Part shown: positions 34,349 through 44,219 of the stretch, one piece after another
How the letters are laid out: every line of letters starts with the position of its first letter
Numbering within the stretch: position 1 is the first letter of the stretch
Origin: Psychromarinibacter sediminicola
GTDB lineage: Bacteria; Pseudomonadota; Alphaproteobacteria; Rhodobacterales; Rhodobacteraceae
Direction of reading: 5' to 3'
DNA length: 63,619 bases
NCBI RefSeq assembly: GCF_029168335.1
Contig: NZ_JARGYC010000023.1
Coordinates: 1 to 63,619 of the forward strand
Made by a program: the position numbers and the translations under genes
Notes under the pieces: generated by a model
The model's input: only the letters and a program-made list of their open reading frames with translations
What the model was told of the DNA's origin: nothing
Databases searched by the model: none

Positions 34349-36277
34349 TCAGGCGCGGCGGGACTCCAGCCGTTCGACACCGAGGGCCTGCAGTACCTTC
34401 GCCTCGATATCTCCCGCGTTCAGCCCGGCCACGGCGTACATGTCGCCCGGCGAGGCCTGGTCGATGAAGATATCCGGGAGCGTCATGGACCGGTACTTGA
34501 GCCCGCTGTCGAAGACGCCCTCTTCCGCGAGCAGCTGCGCGACATGGCTGCCGAACCCGCCTACGGCGCCTTCCTCGATGGTGATCAGCGCCTCGTGTTC
34601 GGCGGCCAGCCGCAGGATCAGCTCGCGGTCCAGCGGCTTGGCGAAACGGGCGTCGGCCACCGTCGGGGAAATGCCCCGCGCGCCCAGCGCCTCGACCGCC
34701 TCCATCACCTCCTTCAGCCGCGCGCCGAAGGACAGGATGGCGACGCCCGACCCCTCGCGCACCACGCGGCCCTTGCCGATCTCCAGCACCTCGCCGCGCT
34801 CGGGCATCTCGACGCCCACGCCCTCGCCGCGGGGGAAGCGGAAGGCGATGGGGCCCGCGTCATGCGCCACGGCGGTGGCCACCATGTGCTTCAGCTCCGC
34901 CTCGTCGGCAGCGGCCATCACGGTGAAGCCCGGCAGGTTCGACAGGTAGGCGATGTCGTAGGACCCGGCATGCGTGGCCCCGTCGGCCCCGACCAGCCCG
35001 GCGCGGTCGATGGCGAAGCGCACCGGCAGCCGCTGAATCGCCACGTCATGCACCACCTGGTCGTAACCGCGCTGCAGGAAGGTGGAATAGATCGCGGCGA
35101 AGGGCTTCATCCCGCCGGCCGCCAGCCCGGCGGCGAAGGTCACGCCATGCTGTTCGGCGATGCCCACATCGAAGCACCGGCGCGGGAAGCGTTCGGCGAA
35201 GAGATCGAGCCCGGTGCCGTCCGGCATCGCCGCGGTCACGGCCACGACGCGATCGTCGCGCTCGGCCTCTTCGGTCAGCGACTGGGCGAAGACCTTGGTA
35301 TAGGACGGCGCGTTCGAGGGCGCCTTCTTCTGCTCGCCGGTGATCATGTCGAACTTGGACACGCCATGGCCCCTGTCGGCGGCCTGTTCGGCGGGGCCGT
35401 AGCCCTTGCCCTTCTTGGTCACGGCGTGAATCAGGATCGGTCCGGTGGCGCGCGCCTTGACGGTGCGCAGGACCGACAGCAGCTGGTCCAGGTCGTGCCC
35501 GTCCAGCGGCCCGATATAGCTGAACCCCAGCTCCTCGAACAGCGTTCCGCCCACGGCCATGCCCTTCAGCATCTCCTTGGCCCGCCGCGCGCCCTCCTGG
35601 AACGGCGGCGGCAACAGCGACACGGCGCCCTTGGCGGCGGCCTTCAGCTCCTGGAACGGTCCCTCGGCATAAAGCCGCGACAGGTAGGAGGACATCGCAC
35701 CGACCGGCGGCGCGATGCTCATCTCGTTGTCGTTCAGGATGACGATCAGCCGCTTGCCCAGGTGGCCGGCATTGTTCATCGCCTCATAGGCCATGCCGGC
35801 GCTCATCGCGCCGTCGCCGATCACCGCGATGGCGTCGCCCAGCGCCGGGTCCGGCGCGCCGCCCAGCTCGCGCGCCATGGCAAAGCCCAGCGCGGCGCTG
35901 ATCGAGGTCGACGAATGCGCGGCGCCGAACGGGTCGTAGGGGCTTTCCGAGCGCTTGGTGAAGCCCGACAGCCCGTCCTTCTGGCGTAGGGTGCGGATGC
36001 GGTCGCGGCGGCCGGTCAGGATCTTGTGGGGATAGCACTGATGGCTGACGTCCCAGATCAGCCGGTCGCGCGGCGTGTCGAAGACCGAATGGATCGCCAC
36101 CGTCAGTTCCACCACGCCCAGCCCGGCGCCCAGATGTCCGCCGGTCTCCGACACGGCGCTGATCGTCTCGGCGCGCAGCTCGTCGGCGACGCGGTGCAGC
36201 TCCGCATCGCTCAGCGCCTTCAGGTCAGAGGGCAGGTGCACCCTGTCCAGCGTGGGTGTCTTGGGTCGGTCGGACAT
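34349..36277 (-). CDS. dxs: 1-deoxy-D-xylulose-5-phosphate synthase
   Basis: The protein has 642 residues, normal for Dxs. The thiamine-diphosphate motif [35 protein letters not shown] is present, as is [46 protein letters not shown] at the N-terminus. The transketolase C-terminal domain contains [18 protein letters not shown]. It condenses pyruvate and glyceraldehyde 3-phosphate, the first step of the MEP isoprenoid pathway. ATG 36277 gives the family N-terminus [11 protein letters not shown]. It is the last gene of the operon with ispA and xseB. Confidence 0.97.
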   Translation of the reverse strand: MSDRPKTPTLDRVHLPSDLKALSDAELHRVADELRAETISAVSETGGHLGAGLGVVELTVAIHSVFDTPRDRLIWDVSHQCYPHKILTGRRDRIRTLRQKDGLSGFTKRSESPYDPFGAAHSSTSISAALGFAMARELGGAPDPALGDAIAVIGDGAMSAGMAYEAMNNAGHLGKRLIVILNDNEMSIAPPVGAMSSYLSRLYAEGPFQELKAAAKGAVSLLPPPFQEGARRAKEMLKGMAVGGTLFEELGFSYIGPLDGHDLDQLLSVLRTVKARATGPILIHAVTKKGKGYGPAEQAADRGHGVSKFDMITGEQKKAPSNAPSYTKVFAQSLTEEAERDDRVVAVTAAMPDGTGLDLFAERFPRRCFDVGIAEQHGVTFAAGLAAGGMKPFAAIYSTFLQRGYDQVVHDVAIQRLPVRFAIDRAGLVGADGATHAGSYDIAYLSNLPGFTVMAAADEAELKHMVATAVAHDAGPIAFRFPRGEGVGVEMPERGEVLEIGKGRVVREGSGVAILSFGARLKEVMEAVEALGARGISPTVADARFAKPLDRELILRLAAEHEALITIEEGAVGGFGSHVAQLLAEEGVFDSGLKYRSMTLPDIFIDQASPGDMYAVAGLNAGDIEAKVLQALGVERLESRRA

Positions 36278-36302
36278 GTGCGTCCCCCTCAGGGCGTCAC
36301 GA

Positions 36303-37172
36303 TCAGGTCCGGCGGGCAATAACGAAGCGCGCCGCCTGTCGCAAGTTCTCCGCCGCCGGCCCGTATCCGTCAAGTGCCGTGACGGCCTCGTCGACCAGCG
36401 CCTGCGCCCGGTCCTTCGCCCCGGCCAGCCCCAGCAGCGACACGAAGGTCGCCTTTCCGGCCGCCGCGTCCTTGCCCACGCGCTTGCCGGCGGCCTCGGC
36501 GTCGCCCTCGACGTCCAGCACGTCGTCGGCGATCTGGAAGGCCAGCCCCAGCGCCCGGGCGTAGCGCGTCAGCGGGCCGGGATCGCCGCCGCCCAGCGTC
36601 GCCCCGGCGGTGCAGGACCACTCGATCAGCGCGCCGGTCTTGTTGCCCTGAAGCGCGGTGATCTGGTCCAGCGTCAGCGGCGCGGCGGCGGTTTCCGCGG
36701 CGAGGTCCTGCGCCTGGCCCAGCACCATGCCGCGCACCCCGGCGGCCCGCGCCAGCGAGGTCACCAACGCCACCCGCATCTCGGCCGGTCCGACCGCCTC
36801 GCGCGTCAGCAGGTCGAAGGCCAGCGACTGCAGCGCGTCGCCGACCAGCACGGCCGTCGCCTCGTCCCATTTCACGTGAACCGTCGGCTGGCCGCGCCGC
36901 AGGTCGTCGTCGTCCATGCAGGGCAGGTCGTCATGCACCAGGCTGTAGCTGTGCACCGCCTCGATCGCCGCCGCCGCGTGCACCGAACGCGCGTCCGGCA
37001 CGCCGAACAGGCCGGCCGATTCCATCACCAGGAAGGCCCGCAGCCCCTTGCCGCCGCGCACCGCATAGCGCATGCCCGCGACGACCGGCAGCGGCTCCAG
37101 CGGTTCCAGCGCCTCGTTCAGGCACGCGCGGGCGGCGGCGCCGCACTGCGCCAGCCGTTCGGCGAAACTCAC
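36303..37172 (-). CDS. ispA: polyprenyl (farnesyl) diphosphate synthase
   Basis: The protein has 289 residues. The first Asp-rich motif is [18 protein letters not shown], the second is [13 protein letters not shown], both intact, and [16 protein letters not shown] is the substrate-binding KxxR region. Length and motif spacing fit short-chain synthases making farnesyl diphosphate. It joins the MEP precursors made through Dxs, with which it is cotranscribed (25 bp gap). Its start overlaps the xseB stop by four bases. Confidence 0.94.
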   Translation of the reverse strand: MSFAERLAQCGAAARACLNEALEPLEPLPVVAGMRYAVRGGKGLRAFLVMESAGLFGVPDARSVHAAAAIEAVHSYSLVHDDLPCMDDDDLRRGQPTVHVKWDEATAVLVGDALQSLAFDLLTREAVGPAEMRVALVTSLARAAGVRGMVLGQAQDLAAETAAAPLTLDQITALQGNKTGALIEWSCTAGATLGGGDPGPLTRYARALGLAFQIADDVLDVEGDAEAAGKRVGKDAAAGKATFVSLLGLAGAKDRAQALVDEAVTALDGYGPAAENLRQAARFVIARRT

Positions 37173-37411
37173 TGCGTGTCCACCGGCGTCGTCCCTTTCG
37201 GTGCGCCGGTCTCGTCGAAGGTGATGGCGGCCACCTTCTCCTCGGCCTCTTTCAGCTTCTCCTCGCAGCGTTTCTTCAGCGCCGCGCCGCGCTCGTAGAG
37301 CTGGATCGACTTCTCCAGCTCCACGTCGCCGGATTCCAGCTGGCCGACCACCGCCTCCAGCTCGCGCATCGCCTGTTCGAAACTCATCTCGGATACGGGG
37401 GTGTCGGTCAC
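37169..37411 (-). CDS. xseB: exodeoxyribonuclease VII small subunit
   Basis: The protein has 80 residues. [52 protein letters not shown] is the complete XseB coiled-coil signature. With XseA it degrades single-stranded DNA from either end. It overlaps ispA and the HDAC-like gene by four bases each, so the three are translationally coupled. The xseB-ispA-dxs order is ancient in proteobacteria; xseA is not in this window. Confidence 0.95.
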   Translation of the reverse strand: MTDTPVSEMSFEQAMRELEAVVGQLESGDVELEKSIQLYERGAALKKRCEEKLKEAEEKVAAITFDETGAPKGTTPVDTQ

Positions 37412-38343
37412 TGCGAAAACTCCATCAGAACGTCCACATGCGCCGCCACGCTCGCGGCCAGCGCCTGCAGATCATAGCCCCCTTCCAAAGTCGAGACCAC
37501 GCGCCCGCCGCAGGTATTCGCCGCCACCTCGCAGATCCGCCGCGTGATCCAGCCGAAATCCTCCGTCGTCCAGTCGAGCCCCGCCAGCGGGTCGTCGGCA
37601 TGGGCGTCGAACCCGGCCGAGACCAGGATCATCTCCGGCTCCCATTCCTCGACCACGGGCAGAATGTCCTGCTCCCAGGCCCGCCGCATCTCGCGGCTGC
37701 CGGAGCCCTCGGTCAAGGGCACGTTGACGATGGTGCCATGCGCCCCGGTCTCATGCGCCGCGCCGGTGCCGGGGAACAGCGGCATCTGGTGACTGGAGCA
37801 GAACAGCGCGCGGCCCTCGTTCCACAGCAGATCCTGCGTGCCGTTGCCGTGATGCACGTCGAAATCCAGCACCGCCACGCGGCCCAGCCCGTGATGCTCC
37901 AAGGCTCTAACGGCCGCGATAGAGACGTTTCCGAACAGGCAGAACCCCATCGGGCGGGCCGTCTCGGCATGGTGCCCCGGCGGCCGCATCGCGACGAAGG
38001 CATTGCCGATCTCGCCCGAAAGCACCGCGTCCACCGCGGCACAGCAGCCGCCCGCGCCCCGCAGCGCCGGCTCTAGCGAGCCGGGCGAGACATGCGTGTC
38101 CGGGTCCAGCGCCCGGGCGCCTTCCCGGGGGATCGCGGCCTCGATCCGCGCGATGTACTCCTCGGGGTGACAGCGCAGCAGGTCGGCCCGGTCGGCCACC
38201 GGGGCCTCGCGCCGGTCCAGCGCGGCGAAGCGGTCCTGCCCCAGCGCCCGGGTCACGGCCTCGTAGCGGGCCACGCGCTCCGGGTGGCAGGGCGGCGTGA
38301 CATGGTCAAGGCTGGAGCGATGTGTATAAAGCGCGGTAGTCAT
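37408..38343 (-). CDS. histone deacetylase family protein (acetylpolyamine/acetoin-type)
   Basis: The protein has 311 residues. Deacetylase motifs: [38 protein letters not shown] (His pair), [17 protein letters not shown] (zinc Asp and His) and [16 protein letters not shown] (zinc Asp), all intact. Bacterial members deacetylate polyamines or other small amides, or proteins; the substrate cannot be told. ATG 38343 gives the family N-terminus. It heads the operon with xseB, ispA and dxs and diverges from the gene at 38372. Confidence 0.92.
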   Translation of the reverse strand: MTTALYTHRSSLDHVTPPCHPERVARYEAVTRALGQDRFAALDRREAPVADRADLLRCHPEEYIARIEAAIPREGARALDPDTHVSPGSLEPALRGAGGCCAAVDAVLSGEIGNAFVAMRPPGHHAETARPMGFCLFGNVSIAAVRALEHHGLGRVAVLDFDVHHGNGTQDLLWNEGRALFCSSHQMPLFPGTGAAHETGAHGTIVNVPLTEGSGSREMRRAWEQDILPVVEEWEPEMILVSAGFDAHADDPLAGLDWTTEDFGWITRRICEVAANTCGGRVVSTLEGGYDLQALAASVAAHVDVLMEFSQ

Positions 38344-38371
38344 AGCCAGACCCAACCGGATTGCCCGACCC

Positions 38372-38923
38372 ATGACAAGCCGTTTCGCCCTTGCGCTCCT
38401 GTCCCTTCTGCTCGCCGCGCCCGCCCTTGCGCAGGCCGTGGTCGATTCCTCCCTGTCCGACCTGAACGGCGACGGGCTGCGCGAGCGTTTCACACTCCTG
38501 CACTATCCGGGCGCCGATACCGTCGACCTGATCGTCGAGGACACCGGCACCGGCCGGGTGACGGCCCGCGACATCGCCTGGACCGGCGGCATCGGGCAGC
38601 AGCCGGACATCGACGTCGCGCCCAACGGCTCCATCCGCCTGCATTCCCGCAACGAATCCATCGGCCGCAACCGGTGGGTCCAGACCCTGACCATCGCCTA
38701 TCGCGACGGGGCCTACCGGGTCGCGGGGTTCACCTATGAATTCTACGACACGCTGAACCCCGACGCCGCCGGATCCTGCGACCTGAACCTGCTGACCGGG
38801 CGGGGCTTCGTGACGCGCGGGCCGGGTCCGAAGAAGACGATCGCCCACGATGTCGCCGCCCGGCGGGTCACCGACTGGCGGGAGAGCGACCCGATCCCCG
38901 AGATCTGCCGTCCCTGGGAGTAG
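38372..38923 (+). CDS. hypothetical periplasmic protein
   Basis: The protein has 183 residues. MTSRFALALLSLLLAAPALAQAV is a strong signal peptide (cleavage at ALA|QA). The mature part, rich in DLNGDGLRERF-like and IAYRDGAYRVAGFTYEFYDTLNPD segments, resembles FG-GAP or VCBS-like beta-rich proteins with a possible calcium loop (DLNGDG). I do not recognise a named family. Two cysteines (SCDLN and EICRPWE) may form a disulfide. It starts 28 bp from the divergent HDAC-like gene and is not obviously in an operon. Confidence 0.65.
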   Translation: MTSRFALALLSLLLAAPALAQAVVDSSLSDLNGDGLRERFTLLHYPGADTVDLIVEDTGTGRVTARDIAWTGGIGQQPDIDVAPNGSIRLHSRNESIGRNRWVQTLTIAYRDGAYRVAGFTYEFYDTLNPDAAGSCDLNLLTGRGFVTRGPGPKKTIAHDVAARRVTDWRESDPIPEICRPWE

Positions 38924-39011
38924 GCCGGCCGACCCCGTCTGAAACATCCCTGACACCCTTTTGAAGCGGCCTCACGCGCTGTTGGGGTGACTTGTCGGCC
39001 GGCAACAGCCC

Positions 39012-39734
39012 ATGGTGCGGTCGATGGACCTGATCTTCGCATACGGCGCGGGGCTGCTGACGCTGATCAACCCGTGCGTCCTGCCGATCCTGCCGATCGT
39101 GCTGGCCGCCTCGCTGCAGGCGGGGCGGCACGGGCCGGCGCTGATCGCGGCCGGCCTGTCGCTGTCCTTCGTCGTGCTGGGGCTTGGCGTGACCGCGCTG
39201 GGCCGGGCCGTGGGGCTGACGGCCGCGACGGTCGCGGATGCGGGCGCCGTGCTGATGGTGGCGTTCGGGCTGGTTCTGCTGGTGCCGCAGGTCGCCGGCC
39301 GGTTCGAGATGGCCACGGCCGGCGTCTCGGCCCGCGCGGATGCCGGGATGGACGGGCTGGCGCGGAACGGCCGGGGGCAATTCATCGGAGGCGTCCTGCT
39401 GGGCGCGGTCTGGAGCCCCTGTATCGGGCCGACGCTGGGCGGCGCGATCTCGCTCGCGTCACAGGGCGAGAGCCTGATGCGCGCCGGGGCGATCATGGTG
39501 GCCTTCGCCGCCGGAGTCTCGACGATCATCGTCGCGCTCGGATACGGCGCGCGCAGCGTGATCCAGCGGCGCGCGGCCTGGATGCGGGCGATTGCCGGGC
39601 GGGCCAAGCCGATCCTCGGCGCGGTCTTCGTGATCGTCGGCGCCGGGCTCTTGTTCGATGTGCATCACATGCTGGAATTCTGGGCGCTGCAGGTGCTGCC
39701 GCCCTGGCTGATCGACCTGTCCGTTTCGCTGTAA
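39012..39734 (+). CDS. ccdA: cytochrome c biogenesis protein CcdA (thiol-disulfide transporter)
   Basis: The protein has 240 residues with six predicted membrane helices. The two redox cysteines are in NPCVLPILPIVLAASL and AVWSPCIGPTLGGAI, the CcdA/DsbD-membrane-domain signature. It moves electrons from cytoplasmic thioredoxin to the periplasm for cytochrome c maturation or disulfide reduction. ATG 39012 or 39024 may be the start. The next gene, a periplasmic thioredoxin 10 bp downstream, is its likely electron acceptor. Confidence 0.92.
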   Translation: MVRSMDLIFAYGAGLLTLINPCVLPILPIVLAASLQAGRHGPALIAAGLSLSFVVLGLGVTALGRAVGLTAATVADAGAVLMVAFGLVLLVPQVAGRFEMATAGVSARADAGMDGLARNGRGQFIGGVLLGAVWSPCIGPTLGGAISLASQGESLMRAGAIMVAFAAGVSTIIVALGYGARSVIQRRAAWMRAIAGRAKPILGAVFVIVGAGLLFDVHHMLEFWALQVLPPWLIDLSVSL

Positions 39735-39744
39735 GGGGAGTGAC

Positions 39745-40152
39745 ATGATGAAACGACGCGATTTCCTGGCGGGCTCCGCCGCCGTTCTGGCCGCCGGCCC
39801 GGCGCTGGCCGCCACCGCCTACACGCCCGGCCTGGTGACCGAGGAGCTGCAGGCGGGCAAGACCGTCTTTCTGGACTTCAAGGCCAGCTGGTGCACGACC
39901 TGCGCGGCGCAGGAGCGGGTGTTGAACGCGCTGAAGGCCGAGAACCCGGCCTACGAGCAGGCGATCAGCTTCATCGAGGTCGACTGGGACACCTACGGCA
40001 ATTCCGAGCTGGCCCGGTCGCTGAACATCCCGCGCCGCTCGACGCTGGTGGTGCTGAAGGGCGACCGCGAGCTGGGGCGGATCGTGGCCGGCACGGGACG
40101 CGACCAGATCAAGGCGCTGATGGACACGGCGCTGCAGGCGGCAACCGCCTGA
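39745..40152 (+). CDS. periplasmic thioredoxin-family protein with Tat-like signal
   Basis: The protein has 135 residues. The N-terminus MMKRRDFLAGSAAVLAAGPALA has a Tat-type RRDFL motif. The thioredoxin fold carries the active site FKASWCTTCAAQERVL and resembles the DsbD C-terminal domain. The cis-proline loop NIPRRSTLVVL follows. It is coupled to ccdA (10 bp) and would receive electrons from it. ATG 39745 or 39748 may be the start. Confidence 0.88.
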   Translation: MMKRRDFLAGSAAVLAAGPALAATAYTPGLVTEELQAGKTVFLDFKASWCTTCAAQERVLNALKAENPAYEQAISFIEVDWDTYGNSELARSLNIPRRSTLVVLKGDRELGRIVAGTGRDQIKALMDTALQAATA

Positions 40153-40224
40153 GGCCCCCTGCCCTTTCGGTTTACAGGTGTCGGGCGAGCGCGTATTCGC
40201 CTGACAAACCGAGAGGCTTTCGCA

Positions 40225-40836
40225 ATGACCAACCATCTGTACCGGAACGACCTGCCCGACGGGCTGGACCTTGGGCCCGTCGTGGCTATCGACTGCGAGA
40301 CGATGGGGCTGAACCCGCACCGCGACCGGCTGTGCGTGGTGCAGATGTCGGGCGGCGACGGCGACGCGCATCTGGTGCAGGTGGAGCAGGGCCAGACCGA
40401 GGCGCCGAACCTGTGCCGCATGCTGGCCGATCCGAACGTGCTGAAGCTGTTCCATTTCGGCCGGTTCGACATCGCCGCGATGTACAACGCCTTCGGCACG
40501 CTGGCCGCCCCGGTCTATTGCACCAAGATCGCCAGCAAGCTGATCCGCACCTATACCGACCGCCACGGGCTGAAGAACCTGCTGCAGGAGCTGCTGGAGA
40601 TCGACATCTCGAAGCAGCAGCAGATGAGCGACTGGGGCGCCGCGGAACTGACCGAGGCGCAGCTGGCCTATGCCGCGTCGGACGTGCTGTACCTGCACCG
40701 GCTGCGCGACAAGCTGGACGCCCTGCTGGAGCGCGAGGGCCGCGCGGACCTTGCCCGGGCCTGTTTCGACTTTCTGCCCACGCGCGCGCGGCTGGATCTC
40801 GCCGGGTGGCCTGAAATCGACATTTTCGCGCATTAG
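40225..40836 (+). CDS. ribonuclease D-like 3'-5' exonuclease
   Basis: The protein has 203 residues, consisting of the DEDD exonuclease domain only. Catalytic residues appear in AIDCETMGLNPHRDRLCVVQ (Asp, Glu), KLFHFGRFDIAAMYNAFG (Asp) and YAASDVLYLHRLRDKLD (Tyr, Asp), that is the DEDDy set. It lacks the HRDC domains of full-length RNase D, as in many alphaproteobacteria. It would process RNA 3' ends. It stands before the lpt genes but 67 bp apart. Confidence 0.9.
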   Translation: MTNHLYRNDLPDGLDLGPVVAIDCETMGLNPHRDRLCVVQMSGGDGDAHLVQVEQGQTEAPNLCRMLADPNVLKLFHFGRFDIAAMYNAFGTLAAPVYCTKIASKLIRTYTDRHGLKNLLQELLEIDISKQQQMSDWGAAELTEAQLAYAASDVLYLHRLRDKLDALLEREGRADLARACFDFLPTRARLDLAGWPEIDIFAH

Positions 40837-40903
40837 ATAGGGCGGATGGACCGCCCGAGCGACAGAATCGCCCGTCCGGCCCGCGAGCGGCGGGGCTAGG
40901 CCG

Positions 40904-41512
40904 GTGGCGACCTACGACAACACATATTCGCGCGTCGTGTCGTGGCTGAAGGTGATCCTGCCGCTGGCCGCGCTGGCCGGGTTGTCGACGCTGTTCATGG
41001 TGGCGCGCACCATCGACCCGGCCCAGGACATCCCCTTCGCCGACGTCGACATCGAGGAACTGACGCGCGAAGAGCGGATCGGGCGACCCACCTTCTCGGG
41101 CATGACGCCGGGCGGCGCGGCGTTCTCGCTGTCGGCCGAGCGCGCGCGGCCCGACCCGGAGGATCCCGGCAAGATCATCGGCGAGGAAATCCGCGCCGGG
41201 ATCGACATGCCCGACGGCACCGGTATCGAGGTGACCGCCGGCGGCGGCCTGGTGGACAATGCGAGCCGCACCGCGGGGCTGCGCGGCGGGGTGATGGCGC
41301 AGACCTCGGACGGCTATCTGATGCAGGCGCAGGACGTGACCATCGACTTCGACGCCCGGCGCATGTGGTCCGGCAACGAGGTCTCCGTCACCTCGCCGGA
41401 ACTCAAGCTGCGAGCCGGCGCGTTCGAGGTGCAGGGTGACGGGACGGAAGACCGGCCCTACGTGCTGGTTTTCAAGGACAAGGTGAACCTGCTATACGAA
41501 CCGGAGCAATGA
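40904..41512 (+). CDS. lptC: LPS export ABC transporter periplasmic protein LptC
   Basis: The protein has 202 residues. An N-terminal membrane helix (VSWLKVILPLAALAGLSTLFMV) is followed by an LptC/OstA beta domain (PTFSGMTPGGAAFSLSAERA, GIEVTAGGGLVDNASRT, VTSPELKLRAGAFEVQGDG). It passes lipopolysaccharide from LptFG to LptA. The start is GTG 40904. The next genes are lptA (7 bp) and lptB (overlap), the standard order. Confidence 0.9.
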   Translation: MATYDNTYSRVVSWLKVILPLAALAGLSTLFMVARTIDPAQDIPFADVDIEELTREERIGRPTFSGMTPGGAAFSLSAERARPDPEDPGKIIGEEIRAGIDMPDGTGIEVTAGGGLVDNASRTAGLRGGVMAQTSDGYLMQAQDVTIDFDARRMWSGNEVSVTSPELKLRAGAFEVQGDGTEDRPYVLVFKDKVNLLYEPEQ

Positions 41513-41519
41513 GGGGCCC

Positions 41520-42032
41520 ATGACTGCGCTTACCCGTTTCCTGACTGCCTTGTGGGCGGTTTTCCTTGTCTTCGCGGCGGCCGGTCCCGCCGCGGCGCAG
41601 GGTGCGGACGTCTCGCTCGGCATCGCCGATTTTGACAACTCGCAACCGGTGGAGATCACCTCGGAATCGCTGTCGGTCAATCAGCAGGCCGGCAACGCGA
41701 CCTTCGAGGGCAACGTCATCGTCGGCCAGGGCGAAATGGTGCTGACCTGCGACCGCATGGTCGTGGAATACGGCGCCGACGAAGGCGGGCGCAACGATAT
41801 CCGCGTGATCTGGCTGTACGGCGGCGTGACCTTCGTGGGGCCGTCGGAAGCGGCGGAGGCGGACAGCGCGACCTACACGCTGGCCGACGAGACGATCGTG
41901 CTGACCGGCAACGTGCTGGTAACGCAGGGGGCGACGGCGATCTCCTCCGACAGGCTGATCTACAACCTGCAAAGCGGGTCGGGCCGGATGGAGGGCCGCG
42001 TCAAGACCATCCTGAACCCGGGCAGCAACTGA
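41520..42032 (+). CDS. lptA: lipopolysaccharide transport periplasmic protein LptA
   Basis: The protein has 170 residues with a signal peptide (FLVFAAAGPAAA|QG). The OstA/LptA beta-jellyroll is shown by QPVEITSESLSVNQQAGNATFEGNVIVGQGEM and ATYTLADETIVLTGNVLVTQGATAISSDRLIYNLQSG. It forms the periplasmic bridge for LPS. The stop overlaps the lptB start (TGATG). Confidence 0.93.
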   Translation: MTALTRFLTALWAVFLVFAAAGPAAAQGADVSLGIADFDNSQPVEITSESLSVNQQAGNATFEGNVIVGQGEMVLTCDRMVVEYGADEGGRNDIRVIWLYGGVTFVGPSEAAEADSATYTLADETIVLTGNVLVTQGATAISSDRLIYNLQSGSGRMEGRVKTILNPGSN

Positions 42033-42805
42033 TGGCGAAGGACGCCGACTCTCGCCCCGTCTTCACCGTCACCGACGGGCAGGCCGGCCTGCGCGTGGTC
42101 AACCTGCGCAAGAGCTACCGCAAGAAGACGGTGATCCGCGACGTCAGCATGGAGTTGGGGCGCGGCGAGGTCGTGGCCCTGCTGGGCCCCAACGGGTCGG
42201 GCAAGACGACGAGCTTCTACGCCATCGCCGGGCTGATCAGCCCCGAGGGCGGCCAGGTCGTCATCGACGGGCGCGACGTGACCTACCTGCCGATGTACCG
42301 CCGCGCCAAGCTTGGCATCGGCTATCTGCCGCAGGAAGTGTCGATCTTCCGCGGGCTGACGGTCGAGGACAACATCCTCGCCATCCTGGAAATCTCGATG
42401 CCGAACAAGAACCGCCGGCGCGAGCGGCTGGAGGAGCTGCTGAGCGAGTTCTCGATCACCCATATCCGGCGGGCCAGCGCGCTGTCCCTGTCGGGCGGCG
42501 AACGCCGGCGGGTGGAGATCGCGCGCTGCCTGGCGGCCGATCCGAAATACCTGCTGCTCGACGAGCCCTTCGCCGGGGTCGACCCGATCGCGGTGGGCGA
42601 GATTCGCGGCCTGGTGGCCGACCTGAAGACCCGGGGAATCGGGGTGCTGATCACCGATCACAACGTACGCGAAACGCTCGAAATCGTCGACCGCGCCTAT
42701 ATCTTGCACGATGGCAAGGTGCTGATGAGCGGGACCACCGACGAGGTGATCCGGGACGAGAACGTGCGGCGCGTGTATCTCGGCCAGACCTTCAGAATTA
42801 CTTAA
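42032..42805 (+). CDS. lptB: LPS export ABC transporter ATP-binding protein LptB
   Basis: The protein has 257 residues. Walker A LLGPNGSGKTT, signature SLSGGERRRVEIARCLA, Walker B YLLLDEPFAGVDPIA and the switch histidine in GVLITDHNVRET are intact. It powers LPS extraction with LptFG. The N-terminus has a short acidic extension (KDADSRPVFTVTDGQAG) before the ABC domain. After it comes a 266-bp gap and then hpf; the rpoN gene often found here in other proteobacteria is absent. Confidence 0.96.
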   Translation: MAKDADSRPVFTVTDGQAGLRVVNLRKSYRKKTVIRDVSMELGRGEVVALLGPNGSGKTTSFYAIAGLISPEGGQVVIDGRDVTYLPMYRRAKLGIGYLPQEVSIFRGLTVEDNILAILEISMPNKNRRRERLEELLSEFSITHIRRASALSLSGGERRRVEIARCLAADPKYLLLDEPFAGVDPIAVGEIRGLVADLKTRGIGVLITDHNVRETLEIVDRAYILHDGKVLMSGTTDEVIRDENVRRVYLGQTFRIT

Positions 42806-43071
42806 CGATTTCAAGTCAGTGAGTCGCGCGGCGCCGGAAAATGGTCGGTTGCTCTTGTGCCCGGTTGACTTCGACAGCATAGAAGGCGCCAAATGCGGAT
42901 GATGCGCGACCTGACCGTCTTTCCTCATGGCCCGCGTGGTCTTCCGCGAAATTGCAATCCCCGGCCGGGCCGGGGGATCGGGACGATGCGAGACGGATGT
43001 CGTCGCCAGGGATCGGCGCCTGCCCCAGCAGCGGCGCGCGCCGGCCTGGCGCCATAGTCGAAGGAGGTATC

Positions 43072-43647
43072 ATGCGTTATCAGATCACCGGGAAACAGAT
43101 CGACGTCGGCGCTGCGCTGCAGACGCATGTCGAGACCGAGTTGAGCGAGGTCGTGGCCAAGTATGCCGAGCGGCCCACTGACGCGCAGGTTACCTTTTCC
43201 AAAAGCGGCCACGAACATGTGTGCGAGGCGATCGTTCACCTGTCCACCGGCCTGACGGCGCAGGCGAGCGCGCATGCCAACGAGATCTACGCGGCGTTCG
43301 ACGATTGCTGCGAAAAGATGGAAAAACAGCTGCGCCGCTACAAGCGCCGGCTGAAGGATCACCACCGCGAGCGGTCGCAACCGGTTGAAGTTTCGGGCGC
43401 AAACTCGTATATCTTGGCTGCGTCCGATGAGGATCACGAGCAGGAGCCGGAGACGCTCCAACCGATTATCGTGGCCGAGATGGAGACGAAGATTCCGTCG
43501 CTTTCCGTGGGTGAAGCCGTCATGCAGATGGAGCTAGCGGGCGTTCCGGTTCTTGTCTTCCGCAACGAAGGCCATTCCGGCGTCAACGTCGTGTACCGGC
43601 GCGACGACGGCAACATCGGCTGGATCGACCCCAGCAACGCAAGCTGA
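43072..43647 (+). CDS. hpf: ribosome hibernation promoting factor, long form
   Basis: The protein has 191 residues. The N-terminal S30AE domain (MRYQITGKQIDVGAALQTHVETELSEVVAKYAERP, YAAFDDCCEKMEKQLRRYKRRLKDHH) is joined by a linker to a C-terminal dimerisation domain (IPSLSVGEAVMQMELAGVPVLVFRNEGHSGVNVVYRRDDGNIGWIDP). Long Hpf makes 100S ribosome dimers in stationary phase or stress. AAGGAGGT lies four bases before the ATG, a near-perfect ribosome site. Upstream (42806-43071) I see no gene. Confidence 0.95.
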   Translation: MRYQITGKQIDVGAALQTHVETELSEVVAKYAERPTDAQVTFSKSGHEHVCEAIVHLSTGLTAQASAHANEIYAAFDDCCEKMEKQLRRYKRRLKDHHRERSQPVEVSGANSYILAASDEDHEQEPETLQPIIVAEMETKIPSLSVGEAVMQMELAGVPVLVFRNEGHSGVNVVYRRDDGNIGWIDPSNAS

Positions 43648-43689
43648 AGCGCCGGCACCGCACGGGCCGGGACAGACGAGCAGAGGCGC

Positions 43690-44154
43690 ATGGAACTTTC
43701 CAGGATATTGCAGCCCGAAGCGGTGCGCGTCGTCAACAGCCTGACGAGCAAGAAGCGCCTGTTTCAGGAACTGGGTGAAACGGCGGCGGCGGTCTACGAT
43801 CTGCCGCAGGCCGACGTGGTGGATTCGCTCACCGACCGGGAATCGCTCGGCCCGACGGGCGTGGGCCAAGGCATTGCCCTGCCGCATGCCCGGCTGTCCG
43901 GCCTGACCGAGGTGAAGGGCGTGTTCCTCAGAATCGAGAAGCCGCTGGACTTCGGCGCCGTCGACCGGCAGCCCGTGGACCTCGTCTTCGCGCTGCTGGC
44001 CCCGTCGGGATCCGGCGTGGACCATCTGCGCGCGCTGGCGCTGGTCTCGCGGACGCTGCGCGATCAGGGCGTCTGCGGCAAGCTCAGGGCGAACACCGAC
44101 CCGGCGACGCTGCACGCGGTGCTGACCGAGCAGCCGGCCAGCGAGGCGGCCTGA
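43690..44154 (+). CDS. ptsN: PTS IIA-like nitrogen regulatory protein PtsN
   Basis: The protein has 154 residues. The phosphorylated histidine lies in GVGQGIALPHARLSGL, and VDLVFALLAPSGSGVDHLRALALVSRTLRD is the IIA-Ntr signature. It relays phosphate from PtsP/NPr to control K+ uptake, nitrogen and envelope functions. The hpf-ptsN pair is conserved; rpoN is missing from the cluster. Confidence 0.95.
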   Translation: MELSRILQPEAVRVVNSLTSKKRLFQELGETAAAVYDLPQADVVDSLTDRESLGPTGVGQGIALPHARLSGLTEVKGVFLRIEKPLDFGAVDRQPVDLVFALLAPSGSGVDHLRALALVSRTLRDQGVCGKLRANTDPATLHAVLTEQPASEAA

Positions 44155-44219
44155 GCGGCACGCACGGCCCCGGCCGTGTGCCGCAGCGGCGGGCGCTGTG
44201 ACGGGCGCCGCCGCCAGCC

